Assembly (NCBI GenBank): GCA_963816985.1
Contig: CAWFMF010000004.1
Span: forward strand, 3,534,001 to 3,598,000
Length of the DNA: 64,000 bases
Reading direction: 5' to 3'
Origin: JAIVJM01 sp963816985
GTDB taxonomy: Bacteria > Acidobacteriota > Blastocatellia > Pyrinomonadales > Pyrinomonadaceae
This document shows, piece after piece, positions 1 through 6,926 of this stretch. The notes under the pieces were generated by a model, which was not told the DNA's origin, did no database searches, and saw only the letters and a program-made list of their open reading frames with translations. The position numbers were made by a program, and so were the translations under genes. Within the stretch, counting starts at the first letter, position 1; each line of letters opens with the position of its first letter.

Positions 1-825
1 GTTGCGCAGGAAGCCGTAGACGCGCCCGTGAAAGTCATTGGTGCCCGACTGCGTGACGATGTTGACGAAGCCGCCAGAGGCGCGCCCGAACTCGGCGATG
101 CCGCCGGAGGTGATGACCTCGAACTCGCGGATGACCTCCTGACTGTAGAAGGTGCCGGCGAGGTCTGCGGCGTCGTCGGTCGAGGAGAGTCCGTCAACGA
201 CGAAGCCGTTGTTGATGAAGCGCTGCCCGGTGATGGAGAGCCCGGTGCCGGGGACGGCAGAGGTCTCTGGGAAGCGCTGGTTGCTGACGGGGTTGGTGCG
301 CGAGACGCCGGGGGTGAGGGCGGCGAGGTCGAGGTAGTTGCGCCCGTTGAGCGGGAGGCCGCCGATCTCGTGCGAGACGATGGTCTCGGCGACCTGCGTC
401 CGCGCCGTCTCGACGACGGGCGCGCTCGCGCCGAAGACCTCGACGCTCTCCGAGACGCCCGCCACCGGCAGCCTGAGCGGCACGTCCAGAGCCTGCCCGA
501 CGGTCAGGGTCAACTGCTTGGTTAAGGTCGTGAAGCCCGCCTTCTCGACCGTGAGGCGGTACGCCCCGACTCGTAGATAAAGGAATCGGTAACGCCCCTC
601 CTCGTCGGTCACGCTCGTCTGCTGGTAGTTGGTCTCGACGTTGCTGGCGATGACGGTCGCGCCGCTCACCGCCGCGTCGTTCCCGTCGAGGATGTAGCCG
701 CTCAAAGTCGCCGACGTGACGGACTGCTGTGCGCGCGCAGTCGAGTTGGCCCCGCTCAGGAGCATGAGCAGGCACAGCAAAATCGTCGTTATGACCCGCC
801 TTCTATCATTCCGTATGAAAGTCAT
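1..825 (-). CDS. TonB-dependent receptor, Oar-like, N-terminal part (runs off window)
   Basis: The frame is open from an ATG at 825 to the window edge, giving 275 residues without a stop. AGGAG lies about 9 nt upstream of the ATG. Residues 1-33 form a signal peptide (hydrophobic ILLCLLMLLSG, then ARAQQ). Residues about 38-118 match a carboxypeptidase-regulatory-like beta-sandwich (SGYILDGNDAAVSGATV, DEEGRYRF, YRLTVEKAGF). A TonB plug-type segment follows, with LPLNGRNYLDLAALTPGVSR and VDGLSS, typical of acidobacterial Oar-like receptors. The C-terminal barrel would lie outside the window. The expected role is an outer-membrane transport or surface protein; the substrate cannot be told. The neighbouring copper-type genes may be coincidental. 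Confidence 0.85.
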   Translation of the reverse strand, partial: MTFIRNDRRRVITTILLCLLMLLSGANSTARAQQSVTSATLSGYILDGNDAAVSGATVIASNVETNYQQTSVTDEEGRYRFLYLRVGAYRLTVEKAGFTTLTKQLTLTVGQALDVPLRLPVAGVSESVEVFGASAPVVETARTQVAETIVSHEIGGLPLNGRNYLDLAALTPGVSRTNPVSNQRFPETSAVPGTGLSITGQRFINNGFVVDGLSSTDDAADLAGTFYSQEVIREFEVITSGGIAEFGRASGGFVNIVTQSGTNDFHGRVYGFLRN

Positions 826-1063
826 GGGTGTCGTCTCCTAACATTCTCCGCGCCGCGCCGCCGGGCCGGGGGCGTGAGGCTCTCCTCACGTCGAAACCGG
901 CGGCAGTTAGACGAAGCTCCGCGTAGCGAAGCAGCGCCAATCGAAGGACTCCTCTGACGCCCGGCGCGGACACTCACCGCGCGAATAGACAGCGACGCAC
1001 CGCGGCGAAGACATGAATGCCTGAGCCACGAAGCACTGACGGGTTTGAGAAGCCTTCCGGGGA

Positions 1064-1711
1064 TTAAACTGCTTGGCTGGTGGAGACGGTCGGCGGCGCA
1101 CGGGGCGGGTACTGGCGACGGAGCGCTGAAGAGTTTTTGATAACGCCAAAGGCGGCGCGCGGGAGCGCGATCCCGCCCGGCGGGCGTGGCCGGAGTTTGT
1201 AGGAGAGCGCGGCCTCGGCGCGCCCGCGCCGCAGTTGCGTGGCGGAAGTGGGGAGCCCGCCGCAGTCGGGAGGGCAGGGTTTCGAGAGCGCCGCAGACGC
1301 GACCGGTGATGAGGTCGAAGTGTTCCGTGGCGAAACACCCGCGTGGGTAGAGTGTTCTACTCCGGCGGCGTCTTGCACGTGTGAGGAGGCGTGCCCCGGC
1401 TCCGCGTGGTGCGCGCCCTCCGCGCCGTCGTGCGACGAAGCCTCGCCGCCCGTGTGGCCTGAGTGGTCGGCGTCAGCCGGCTTCGACGGCGCGGCTTCCA
1501 CTTCCCCGAAATGGGAGATGGGGCACGAGCCGCCCTTGCAATCTCCGGGCATGCCGTCAGCGCCTTTGCAGCACGGCATCGAGCAGCCGTGCGCGCCGAG
1601 GGCCGAGCCGGAGGGGACTGCGCCCGCCGCCACCACGAGCGCCAGCGCCGCCGCCAGAAAGGCTCTGGCGACAGCCCGCGCGTTCGTCGTTGTGGGGGAT
1701 CGAGGCTGCAA
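1064..1711 (-). CDS. Secreted Cys/His-rich protein, possible metal (copper) binder
   Basis: The product is 215 aa from a TTG start at 1711, with GAGGG just upstream and an in-frame stop before it, so no longer start exists. Residues about 11-40 form a signal peptide (AFLAAALALVVAAGAVPSGS). The mature N-terminus has a tight cysteine cluster (CSMPCC at 43-48, then C58 and C63). A stretch from about 83 to 123 is rich in histidine (HSGH, HH, GH, HV, EH, TH), and a CPPDC pair sits at 146-150. I recognise no family. Cys and His clustering beside a SCO1-type protein and a multicopper oxidase suggests copper binding in the periplasm, which is inference. The last 50 residues are Arg/Pro-rich and less convincing. 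Confidence 0.6.
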   Translation of the reverse strand: MQPRSPTTTNARAVARAFLAAALALVVAAGAVPSGSALGAHGCSMPCCKGADGMPGDCKGGSCPISHFGEVEAAPSKPADADHSGHTGGEASSHDGAEGAHHAEPGHASSHVQDAAGVEHSTHAGVSPRNTSTSSPVASAALSKPCPPDCGGLPTSATQLRRGRAEAALSYKLRPRPPGGIALPRAAFGVIKNSSALRRQYPPRAPPTVSTSQAV

Positions 1712-1817
1712 GTTAGTCCCTCTTCAGAGCATGTCGGGTGCCGTTCAGGAAGCACGCAGATGATATTCCTGAGAAGAAGGGAGAGCAAGACTTATACCGC
1801 TTGAATTCGGCCCCTTG

Positions 1818-2858
1818 TTATTGCGGCGGACGCCAGTCCGTAGGGAATCTTTCGTCCGTGACGTGCAACTCGTCGTTCTTTTTCCTCATGATGCGGATGT
1901 ATTCCAACGGGTGCAGGGGGAGATTATGTTTGGTGACAACCTCGTCCCACTGCGACCAGTTGAGCTTGTGCAGCTTCACCTTCTCCCCGCACTGGTTGAG
2001 GCTCTCGGCGGCACGGCGCAGGAACTCCATCGCATTCAGATAAGGGTCGTCGTAGAGGAGCGTCTTGTCCCGCACGCGTTTGTCCCACGTCTTGAAAACC
2101 TTGTGCGTTCTTTCATACTCCGCCTCGGACAGTTCGAGGCGAATCATCACGTCCGAGTCTTTCTCGCTCTCTTTCACGAACTGTTTGTGAATCTCTTCCG
2201 GGATGTTCCCGACGACCGGCGCCATGATGCCCACCTTGTCCGTGTTCATGTAGATGCCGAGGGTCTCGACCTTGGTCTTGCGCCCGTCCAGTGTCGTCCA
2301 CATCGCGAACGCCGGCCCGCCGAAGGAAGCCTTGTTCGGTCGCCCGTCTTTGGGGTGGATGTTCACGGAGCTGTCGTCGCTGTACCCGGTGATCGGCATC
2401 CGGCGGGCGGCGAAGGTGAGAAAATACCGGTTCGTCTTCGCCCTCACCCAACGCGTCAGACCCGCGTGCGTGTTGGGGTTCGCCGTCGTGAAGCTGTCGT
2501 CGCTGTATTCGAGGATCGCCAACGAGGTCGTGCCCCTGCCGAAGACCTCGTTGCCGCGCACCGCGATGATGTCGAGGAGTTTGGGCGCGACCGGCTTGTC
2601 GAGCTTATACTTCACCGCCGCCATCGTCTCGAAGTCTTCGTTCGGGATGCCCGTGGAACGAGACAGGAGGGTGACCGTGCCGTCGGGCGCGAAGCGGAAA
2701 TAGATCGTGTTCGCCGCCGACTCCGACTTCCAAGTGCCGACGATGTTAAAGGGGCAAGCCTTCGGGGCTTCGGTTTGGCCGTAGGTTTGGCCGTAGGCGA
2801 CTCCGCTGGCCGTAAGGCAGATGAGCAAGAGCGAAGAGATAAAGGCGGTTCGTTTCAT
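1818..2858 (-). CDS. Secreted protein of unknown function
   Basis: The product is 346 aa. The ATG at 2858 is chosen because it starts a clean signal peptide (MKRTAFISSLLLICLTASG, then YGQ) and has GGGAGGG about 10 nt upstream; an open frame continues to 2936 but adds only polar residues before the signal. The mature protein opens with CPFNIVGTWKSES and APDGTVTLLS, like the lipocalin-type lead-in of small secreted proteins. The C-terminal half is charged, with no membrane segment. It lies just upstream of the SCO1/multicopper oxidase pair on the same strand, separated by a 14-bp hairpin, so it is probably a separate transcript. No function is assigned. Confidence 0.75.
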   Translation of the reverse strand: MKRTAFISSLLLICLTASGVAYGQTYGQTEAPKACPFNIVGTWKSESAANTIYFRFAPDGTVTLLSRSTGIPNEDFETMAAVKYKLDKPVAPKLLDIIAVRGNEVFGRGTTSLAILEYSDDSFTTANPNTHAGLTRWVRAKTNRYFLTFAARRMPITGYSDDSSVNIHPKDGRPNKASFGGPAFAMWTTLDGRKTKVETLGIYMNTDKVGIMAPVVGNIPEEIHKQFVKESEKDSDVMIRLELSEAEYERTHKVFKTWDKRVRDKTLLYDDPYLNAMEFLRRAAESLNQCGEKVKLHKLNWSQWDEVVTKHNLPLHPLEYIRIMRKKNDELHVTDERFPTDWRPPQ

Positions 2859-2969
2859 CTTGTGGACCCTCCCTTCAGACGTGTCCCTGCTAGTCGGGAT
2901 GAGAGACCCGGCGGGTGGCCGCCGAGACCAAAACATTGACGCGGCCCGTGCGACCCGCAGACCGGATGC

Positions 2970-3008
2970 GAGGAGTGAGGGCCATCCCTTCAGCGGCCCT
3001 CACTCCTC
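2970..3008 (-). terminator. Hairpin after the SCO1/multicopper oxidase pair
   Basis: A perfect 14-bp stem (GAGGAGTGAGGGCC at 2970-2983 against its complement at 2995-3008) with an 11-nt loop begins 28 nt past the stop of the SCO1-type gene. There is no T-run, so it is a terminator or mRNA-end stabiliser by position rather than a textbook intrinsic terminator. Confidence 0.5.
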
Positions 3009-3035
3009 CGCCCGGCGAGCGGGGTGCGTCGGTCG

Positions 3036-3701
3036 TTACCCGATGGCGACCGCGCCCTTGGCCCACTTCTCGCCGTTGGCCCACGCGGCTTCTCGCTCGA
3101 ACTTCTCCACCATCTGCGCCGCATTCTTTCTCACCCGCTCCGCCTGCACCGGAATCGGGTCCATAGAGGAGACGGTGTCGAGGAGCCCACGGACGGTGCT
3201 CATGGCAGGCGTCTTACAGTTGCGGGAGAGGTTGTCGTTGAAGACGAACAGCATCCCCGTGTGCTGGTCTATGTTGTTGTCGAGGCCGGGGTGGTCCCAA
3301 CGGAAGAGGCGGAAACGAATCGTCTCGATCTCGTCGGGGTCGCCGGTCAGGAAGTGCCAACCCGGCAGGTTGGCCTTGTGCATCTCGGCGAAATGTTTCA
3401 TCGCCGCCGGGCTGTCCTGTTCGGGCCGGAGGGTGATCGAGTACATGAACGTGTCCACGCCGATGCGGCCCTTGAGACCGGCGTAGACGCGCTTCAGGTT
3501 CGACGTGACCGCCGGACAGATGCCGTCGCACTTGGCGTACATCATGTTGACGAGCGTGATCTTACCCTTCATCAGGTCGTCGTAGAACTTGAACTTCCTG
3601 CCGTCGTAGTTGGTGAGCACGGCGTTCGTGAGGTACGAACGCTTCTGCGCGGTGGCAGAGGTTTCGGACGCGGGTTTGCTCAGAAATTTTCTTCTGTCCA
3701 T
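3036..3701 (-). CDS. SCO1/SenC family thiol protein (copper delivery or redox)
   Basis: The product is 221 aa with the SCO fold signature: C58 and C62 in KCDGICP (CxxxCP), and the third ligand H147 in DQHTGMLFVF. SCO proteins bind copper through these residues and deliver it to cytochrome oxidase or other copper enzymes, or act as thiol oxidoreductases outside the cytoplasm. The N-terminus reads MDRRKFLSKP, like the start of a Tat signal, but no hydrophobic stretch follows, so export or anchoring is unclear. Its ATG shares one base with the upstream oxidase stop (TAATG), implying translational coupling and a joint role in copper enzyme maturation or copper oxidation. Confidence 0.88.
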   Translation of the reverse strand: MDRRKFLSKPASETSATAQKRSYLTNAVLTNYDGRKFKFYDDLMKGKITLVNMMYAKCDGICPAVTSNLKRVYAGLKGRIGVDTFMYSITLRPEQDSPAAMKHFAEMHKANLPGWHFLTGDPDEIETIRFRLFRWDHPGLDNNIDQHTGMLFVFNDNLSRNCKTPAMSTVRGLLDTVSSMDPIPVQAERVRKNAAQMVEKFEREAAWANGEKWAKGAVAIG

Positions 3702-5560
3702 TAGCTAACCTCCCCCTTCCTGTAGTTGGGGTTGGGGATGAAGTTGGGGTTGGAGGCGAGGTCGCCCTCGTCATCCCCGACGATGTCCCAACGCACCATC
3801 ATCGTCGTGTCTTCGTGGTTCATGTTGTGACAGTGGATCAGGTACTTGCCCTTGAAGTCTCTGAACCGCATGAAGATTTCGACCTGATCGCGCCCACGGA
3901 GCTGAATCACGTCCTTGCGTCCGGTCTCCAGCGGCGGGGGCGGCTGCTCGCCCGGCCCGCCCAAAGAGACAGGGAGGCCGCGCGAGAGGATGCGGAACTC
4001 CTCGAAGTGGATGTGGACGGGGTGAACCCACCCGGCGGCGGGCAGCGAACTCCGCAGAATCCACTTCTCGGTGGTGTTCCTGACGATCTGTGCGTCGGAG
4101 CGATTCTCGTCAAAAACCTTTCCGTTGATCTGGAACACGCCGCCGACGAGGTCAAAGTTCCAGATTCTCGTGCCGACCACTTCGTTGAGGTTAACGTCGG
4201 GGTACGTGCAGAGCGTCGAGGGAACTTGACTGTTGTCCACGGCGTCGCCGGTGACGCGGAACTCCATGACGATGTTGTTCAGGTTCGCCGGCAACGGGTT
4301 CGGCGGCGTGCCGCCGACGGTCATCGTCGCGTTGTTGCGGAGGTAGATGTGGTCGCCGATCTGCGTGTCGGAGAAGTCGAGGACGAAGTCGTAACGCTCG
4401 GCTGCGCCTATGTTGAGCGAGGGCACGTTAATCGGTTGTTCGACCAGATTGCCGTCGGTGCAGATCACCTTGAAGTCGCGCGGCGGGTCGAGCGTCAGCG
4501 TCCAGACGCGCGCCGGGCCGGTGTTGAGGATGCGGAAGCGGTACTTGCGCCGCTTGACTTCGAGGTACGGCTGAACCGCGCCGTTGACGCAGAACTTGTC
4601 GCCGCCGGCGGGGGCCGTCCCGCCGTTGGGGCCGCCGAAGAGTTTACCGTCGGGGCAGAAGGTCTTCGAAGAGAGGATGAGCGGGATGTCGTAGACGCCG
4701 TAGCCGCTCGGCAGGCGAAGCGCCGTCGGGCTCGTGTCGTTCTCGTTGCCCGTGTCCTTGCTGTCGAACATCCAGTAGAAGCCCGCCAGCCCGCGGTAGG
4801 TGTTCTGCGAGGTGAAGTCTGCGCGGTGGTTGTGATACCACAGCGTGTTCATCGCCTCTTTCGGGTCGCCGTTAGAAGGATCGAACGAGTCGTCGGTGTA
4901 GCCCGCGAGCACGTTCGGGTAGTGGTTGTCCTTGAAGAAGGTGGGGTTGTACCAGTCGGCGGCGAAGCCGTCGGATTCGGACGGCGTGTGGCCGTTGTGC
5001 AAGTGAATCACGTCCTGCTCGATGCCCCACCCGCCGCTGCCGAAGTGGTTCATCGGCAGGTCGTTGTGGAAGCGGACGAGAACGGGCACGCCCTGTTGGA
5101 CGATGAATGTCGGGCCGGGGACGATCCCGTCGTAGCCCCAGATGGGCGTGAGCGGCAGTTCCGGGTGGAAGCGGTGCAGGCCCGGCTTCGTGCTGATGTC
5201 GTAGAGGGCTTGGGGCGGGAACTGACTCCACTTCTGGTGCGAGGCGCGCGGGGCCTCGCCGCCCCCGATGTTGGCGTGCTTGGTCGGCGCAGGGCTGAGC
5301 GAAGCGACCGACTGCTTAATCGGCGGGATGGGGAGCGCCTGCACGAACGCGCTCGTCGGCGGACTCGTTCCGGGGTTGATGAGACAGTCGTCAGTCTGGG
5401 CGTAGGCCGTGGGTTCGAGCAGGTGCGTGGGAAAAGATTTGCTGGAAGTGATGACGGCGACCCCGCCGGCCACCGCGCCTAACTTCAGCGCCTTCCTTCT
5501 GCTCATCCCAGACTCGTTTTTCTTCTTCCCGTTTCTTCCTTTTGCCTGTTTGATGGGCAC
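3701..5560 (-). CDS. Tat-exported multicopper oxidase
   Basis: The product is about 619 aa. The GTG at 5560 is preferred because AAAGGAG sits 5 nt upstream; an in-frame ATG at 5581 has no ribosome binding site. A Tat signal (SRRKALKLGAVAGG) precedes AYAQT. All four copper-ligand blocks are visible: HLHNGHT, WYHNHRADF, HPVHIHFEEF and HCHNMNHEDTTMM (HCHxxxHExxxM, giving the type 1 site and a trinuclear centre). Three cupredoxin domains in the CotA/bilirubin-oxidase-like arrangement are expected. It would oxidise Cu(I), metals or phenols with O2 in the periplasm. The SCO1-type gene follows directly, and a Cys/His-rich protein lies downstream on the same strand. Confidence 0.92.
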   Translation of the reverse strand: MPIKQAKGRNGKKKNESGMSRRKALKLGAVAGGVAVITSSKSFPTHLLEPTAYAQTDDCLINPGTSPPTSAFVQALPIPPIKQSVASLSPAPTKHANIGGGEAPRASHQKWSQFPPQALYDISTKPGLHRFHPELPLTPIWGYDGIVPGPTFIVQQGVPVLVRFHNDLPMNHFGSGGWGIEQDVIHLHNGHTPSESDGFAADWYNPTFFKDNHYPNVLAGYTDDSFDPSNGDPKEAMNTLWYHNHRADFTSQNTYRGLAGFYWMFDSKDTGNENDTSPTALRLPSGYGVYDIPLILSSKTFCPDGKLFGGPNGGTAPAGGDKFCVNGAVQPYLEVKRRKYRFRILNTGPARVWTLTLDPPRDFKVICTDGNLVEQPINVPSLNIGAAERYDFVLDFSDTQIGDHIYLRNNATMTVGGTPPNPLPANLNNIVMEFRVTGDAVDNSQVPSTLCTYPDVNLNEVVGTRIWNFDLVGGVFQINGKVFDENRSDAQIVRNTTEKWILRSSLPAAGWVHPVHIHFEEFRILSRGLPVSLGGPGEQPPPPLETGRKDVIQLRGRDQVEIFMRFRDFKGKYLIHCHNMNHEDTTMMVRWDIVGDDEGDLASNPNFIPNPNYRKGEVS

Positions 5561-5626
5561 GGCATCTCCTTTTATCCTCATGGGAGGTGGTCTGAGGGTG
5601 GATAAAAAGTTGTTAGAGCGCCCGCA

Positions 5627-5700
5627 GGAAGCGGCCCGCGCATCAGCGGATCCAATGGCAGAGGCATCGGCGGATGCAACGGCAGAGACAGGCCGCTTCC
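5627..5700. repeat. 24-bp tandem duplication inside a 10-bp inverted repeat
   Basis: GGAAGCGGCC at 5627-5636 and its complement GGCCGCTTCC at 5691-5700 flank two imperfect 24-bp copies (5640-5663 and 5664-5687; both begin GCATC and end GGCAGAG). The element lies about 70 nt upstream of the multicopper oxidase start, in the position of its leader or promoter, so it might fold in the 5' UTR. Regulatory function is speculative. Confidence 0.55.
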
Positions 5701-6145
5701 CCGAAGCGGTCTAACAGTCGGATGCGTCGGGCGTGCGGCACAACTTTCTATTACCGGTTCGCACACTTCACCGACCCGAGCGTTAGGCGCTCACTTATTT
5801 GAATTACACTCCCGGTTGGCTCGGTTAGATGAGGCTTGATCGTTCAGACCAAGTCGGGTTATTGCTAGTCGCGAGGATGAGTGTGGAGACTGCCGGATTA
5901 AAAGACGAGCATCCTTGTCATGAAGCAAGCGATACACTCGTCCCTCAACTCCGCCGAAGAAAAACCTATTGCTTGGTTTCCCTTGACGGTGTTTCCGGCG
6001 CGGTTTAAGCCCTTCAAACGTAGACAGACTTTGGGGTAAATGACGTGAGGTGAAATCACGTCAACAGGGTCGGGGCAAGCTGTCGTGAATCTCTAAAAAT
6101 CCATCAATCTGGATTACGGGGAAGTGAATATCACACTCACTCTTT

Positions 6146-6236
6146 GGCGTCAAGAAAAAGTTTTACCAAAAGTCATCCGACCGGCGTCAAGAAAAAGTTT
6201 TACCGAAGGTCACCCGACCGGCGTCAGGAAAAATCC
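6146..6236. repeat. 37-bp direct tandem repeat, about 2.5 copies
   Basis: The unit beginning GGCGTCAAGAAAAAGTTTTA occurs at 6146-6182 and 6183-6219 with only 3 or 4 differences; a partial third copy starts at 6220 (GGCGTCAGGAAAAATCC). It lies just past the 3' side of a small DNA-binding-type gene in an AT-rich patch. It could be an iteron-like binding site or leftover mobile DNA; copy number is too low to decide. Confidence 0.65.
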
Positions 6237-6296
6237 TTATTTTAGTTCGAGATTCTGTTTGAGGAGCGAGTGCCGTTGGGCGGGGTCATTAGCTTA

Positions 6297-6482
6297 TTAC
6301 TTTTTCACAGCCCTATTCAAAATCAGGCGCGCCCACTTTGAAAAATCCAGACCTTTCGCTTGAGCCGCGTTTTTGTAATTATTAAATTCTTCCGGCGTGC
6401 ATTTAAATGCTTTGACAACGTTTTTAACTTCACCCTTAGGGAGCGTTGGTCTTCCCATACGACGGGTCTTTTTACTTTTCAT
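6297..6482 (-). CDS. Small ribbon-helix-helix-like or mobilization-type DNA-binding protein
   Basis: The product is 61 aa. The ATG at 6482 (GAGG about 10 nt upstream) is preferred over an in-frame TTG at 6500. The sequence is lysine-rich: a basic N-terminus (KSKKTRRMGRPTLPKG), then a short strand and a helix-turn-helix-sized segment (VVKAFKCTPEEFNNYKNAA, then GLDFSKWARLILNRA). GRP..LP-type leaders and a C-terminal WAR..LNRA helix are seen in plasmid mobilization (MobC-like) and antitoxin-type RHH proteins. The assignment is by pattern only. Codon use is more AT-rich than its neighbours, suggesting transfer. A short open frame overlaps its start. Confidence 0.6.
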   Translation of the reverse strand: MKSKKTRRMGRPTLPKGEVKNVVKAFKCTPEEFNNYKNAAQAKGLDFSKWARLILNRAVKK

Positions 6483-6633
6483 ACTTCGTTGCCTCTTCAA
6501 CAGCGCGGTTCAGACCGTGCGTTGCGGTGAGTTTGCAGGCAGAGACGAGGTTGCATAAACGATACTCCCAATGCTTTGCGCACACAACTTCAAACTTGTG
6601 CCCGGAATCCTTCCCGATACAGACACACAGAGC
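6472..6633 (-). other. Short open frame overlapping the RHH-like gene start (possible fragment)
   Basis: A 53-codon frame with no standard start codon ends with a TAA that overlaps the start of the RHH-like gene by 11 nt. Its translation (for example GKDSGHKFEVVCAKHWEYR, ending AVEEATKYEK) looks protein-like rather than random. The overlap is typical of compact plasmid or phage operons. It is probably the 3' remnant of a lost upstream partner; it could be chance. From 6634 to the hairpin at 6872 I see nothing else. Confidence 0.2.
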
Positions 6634-6871
6634 CTATCGAGAGGCAAAAAATACGTCGGTTGAATTGAAAATTCGTGGGGAAGCGGCGCAGGCTCGCTGT
6701 AGGGTAGTGTTGCAGGAGTTAGCAGGAAGTGACGCGCGGGGACAGGCGAAGTTCGTCACTTCGCTGTTCGGGATCGCTGTTTAAGAACTGCACTCGTAGA
6801 AGATTCGCGCTCGAAAATAATTTTCGCAACGCAACCTCCGCCAGTCGCCGAGGCCCGCTGCGGCGCATAAC

Positions 6872-6910
6872 CAAAGGGGGCCGCCGGCCCGTAGCCGGCG
6901 ACCCCCTTTG
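6872..6910 (-). terminator. Strong hairpin after the NHL-repeat gene
   Basis: A GC-rich stem of about 17 bp with one mismatch (CAAAGGGGG at one end, CCCCCTTTG at the other, loop around CCGTAG) begins 17 nt beyond the NHL gene stop. There is no T-run in the gene's direction, so it may be a transcript-end structure rather than a classical terminator. Confidence 0.5.
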
Positions 6911-6926
6911 ACCTTTGAACAGCCCT

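Larger units (their letters stand above)
5561..6296. other. Gene-poor stretch upstream of the copper-type genes
   Basis: About 735 bp with no convincing coding frame on either strand. It must hold the promoter of the multicopper oxidase operon, but I could not pick a clear -35/-10 pair. It contains a 24-bp tandem duplication inside an inverted repeat (5627-5700) and a 37-bp tandem repeat (6146-6236), described separately. Base composition becomes visibly AT-richer after about 5760. Confidence 0.5.

Noticed and set aside
3815..5482. A 555-codon plus-strand frame opposite the multicopper oxidase
   Set aside because: It is antisense to a gene with complete copper motifs; its Arg/Val/Glu-rich sequence is typical of high-GC shadow frames.
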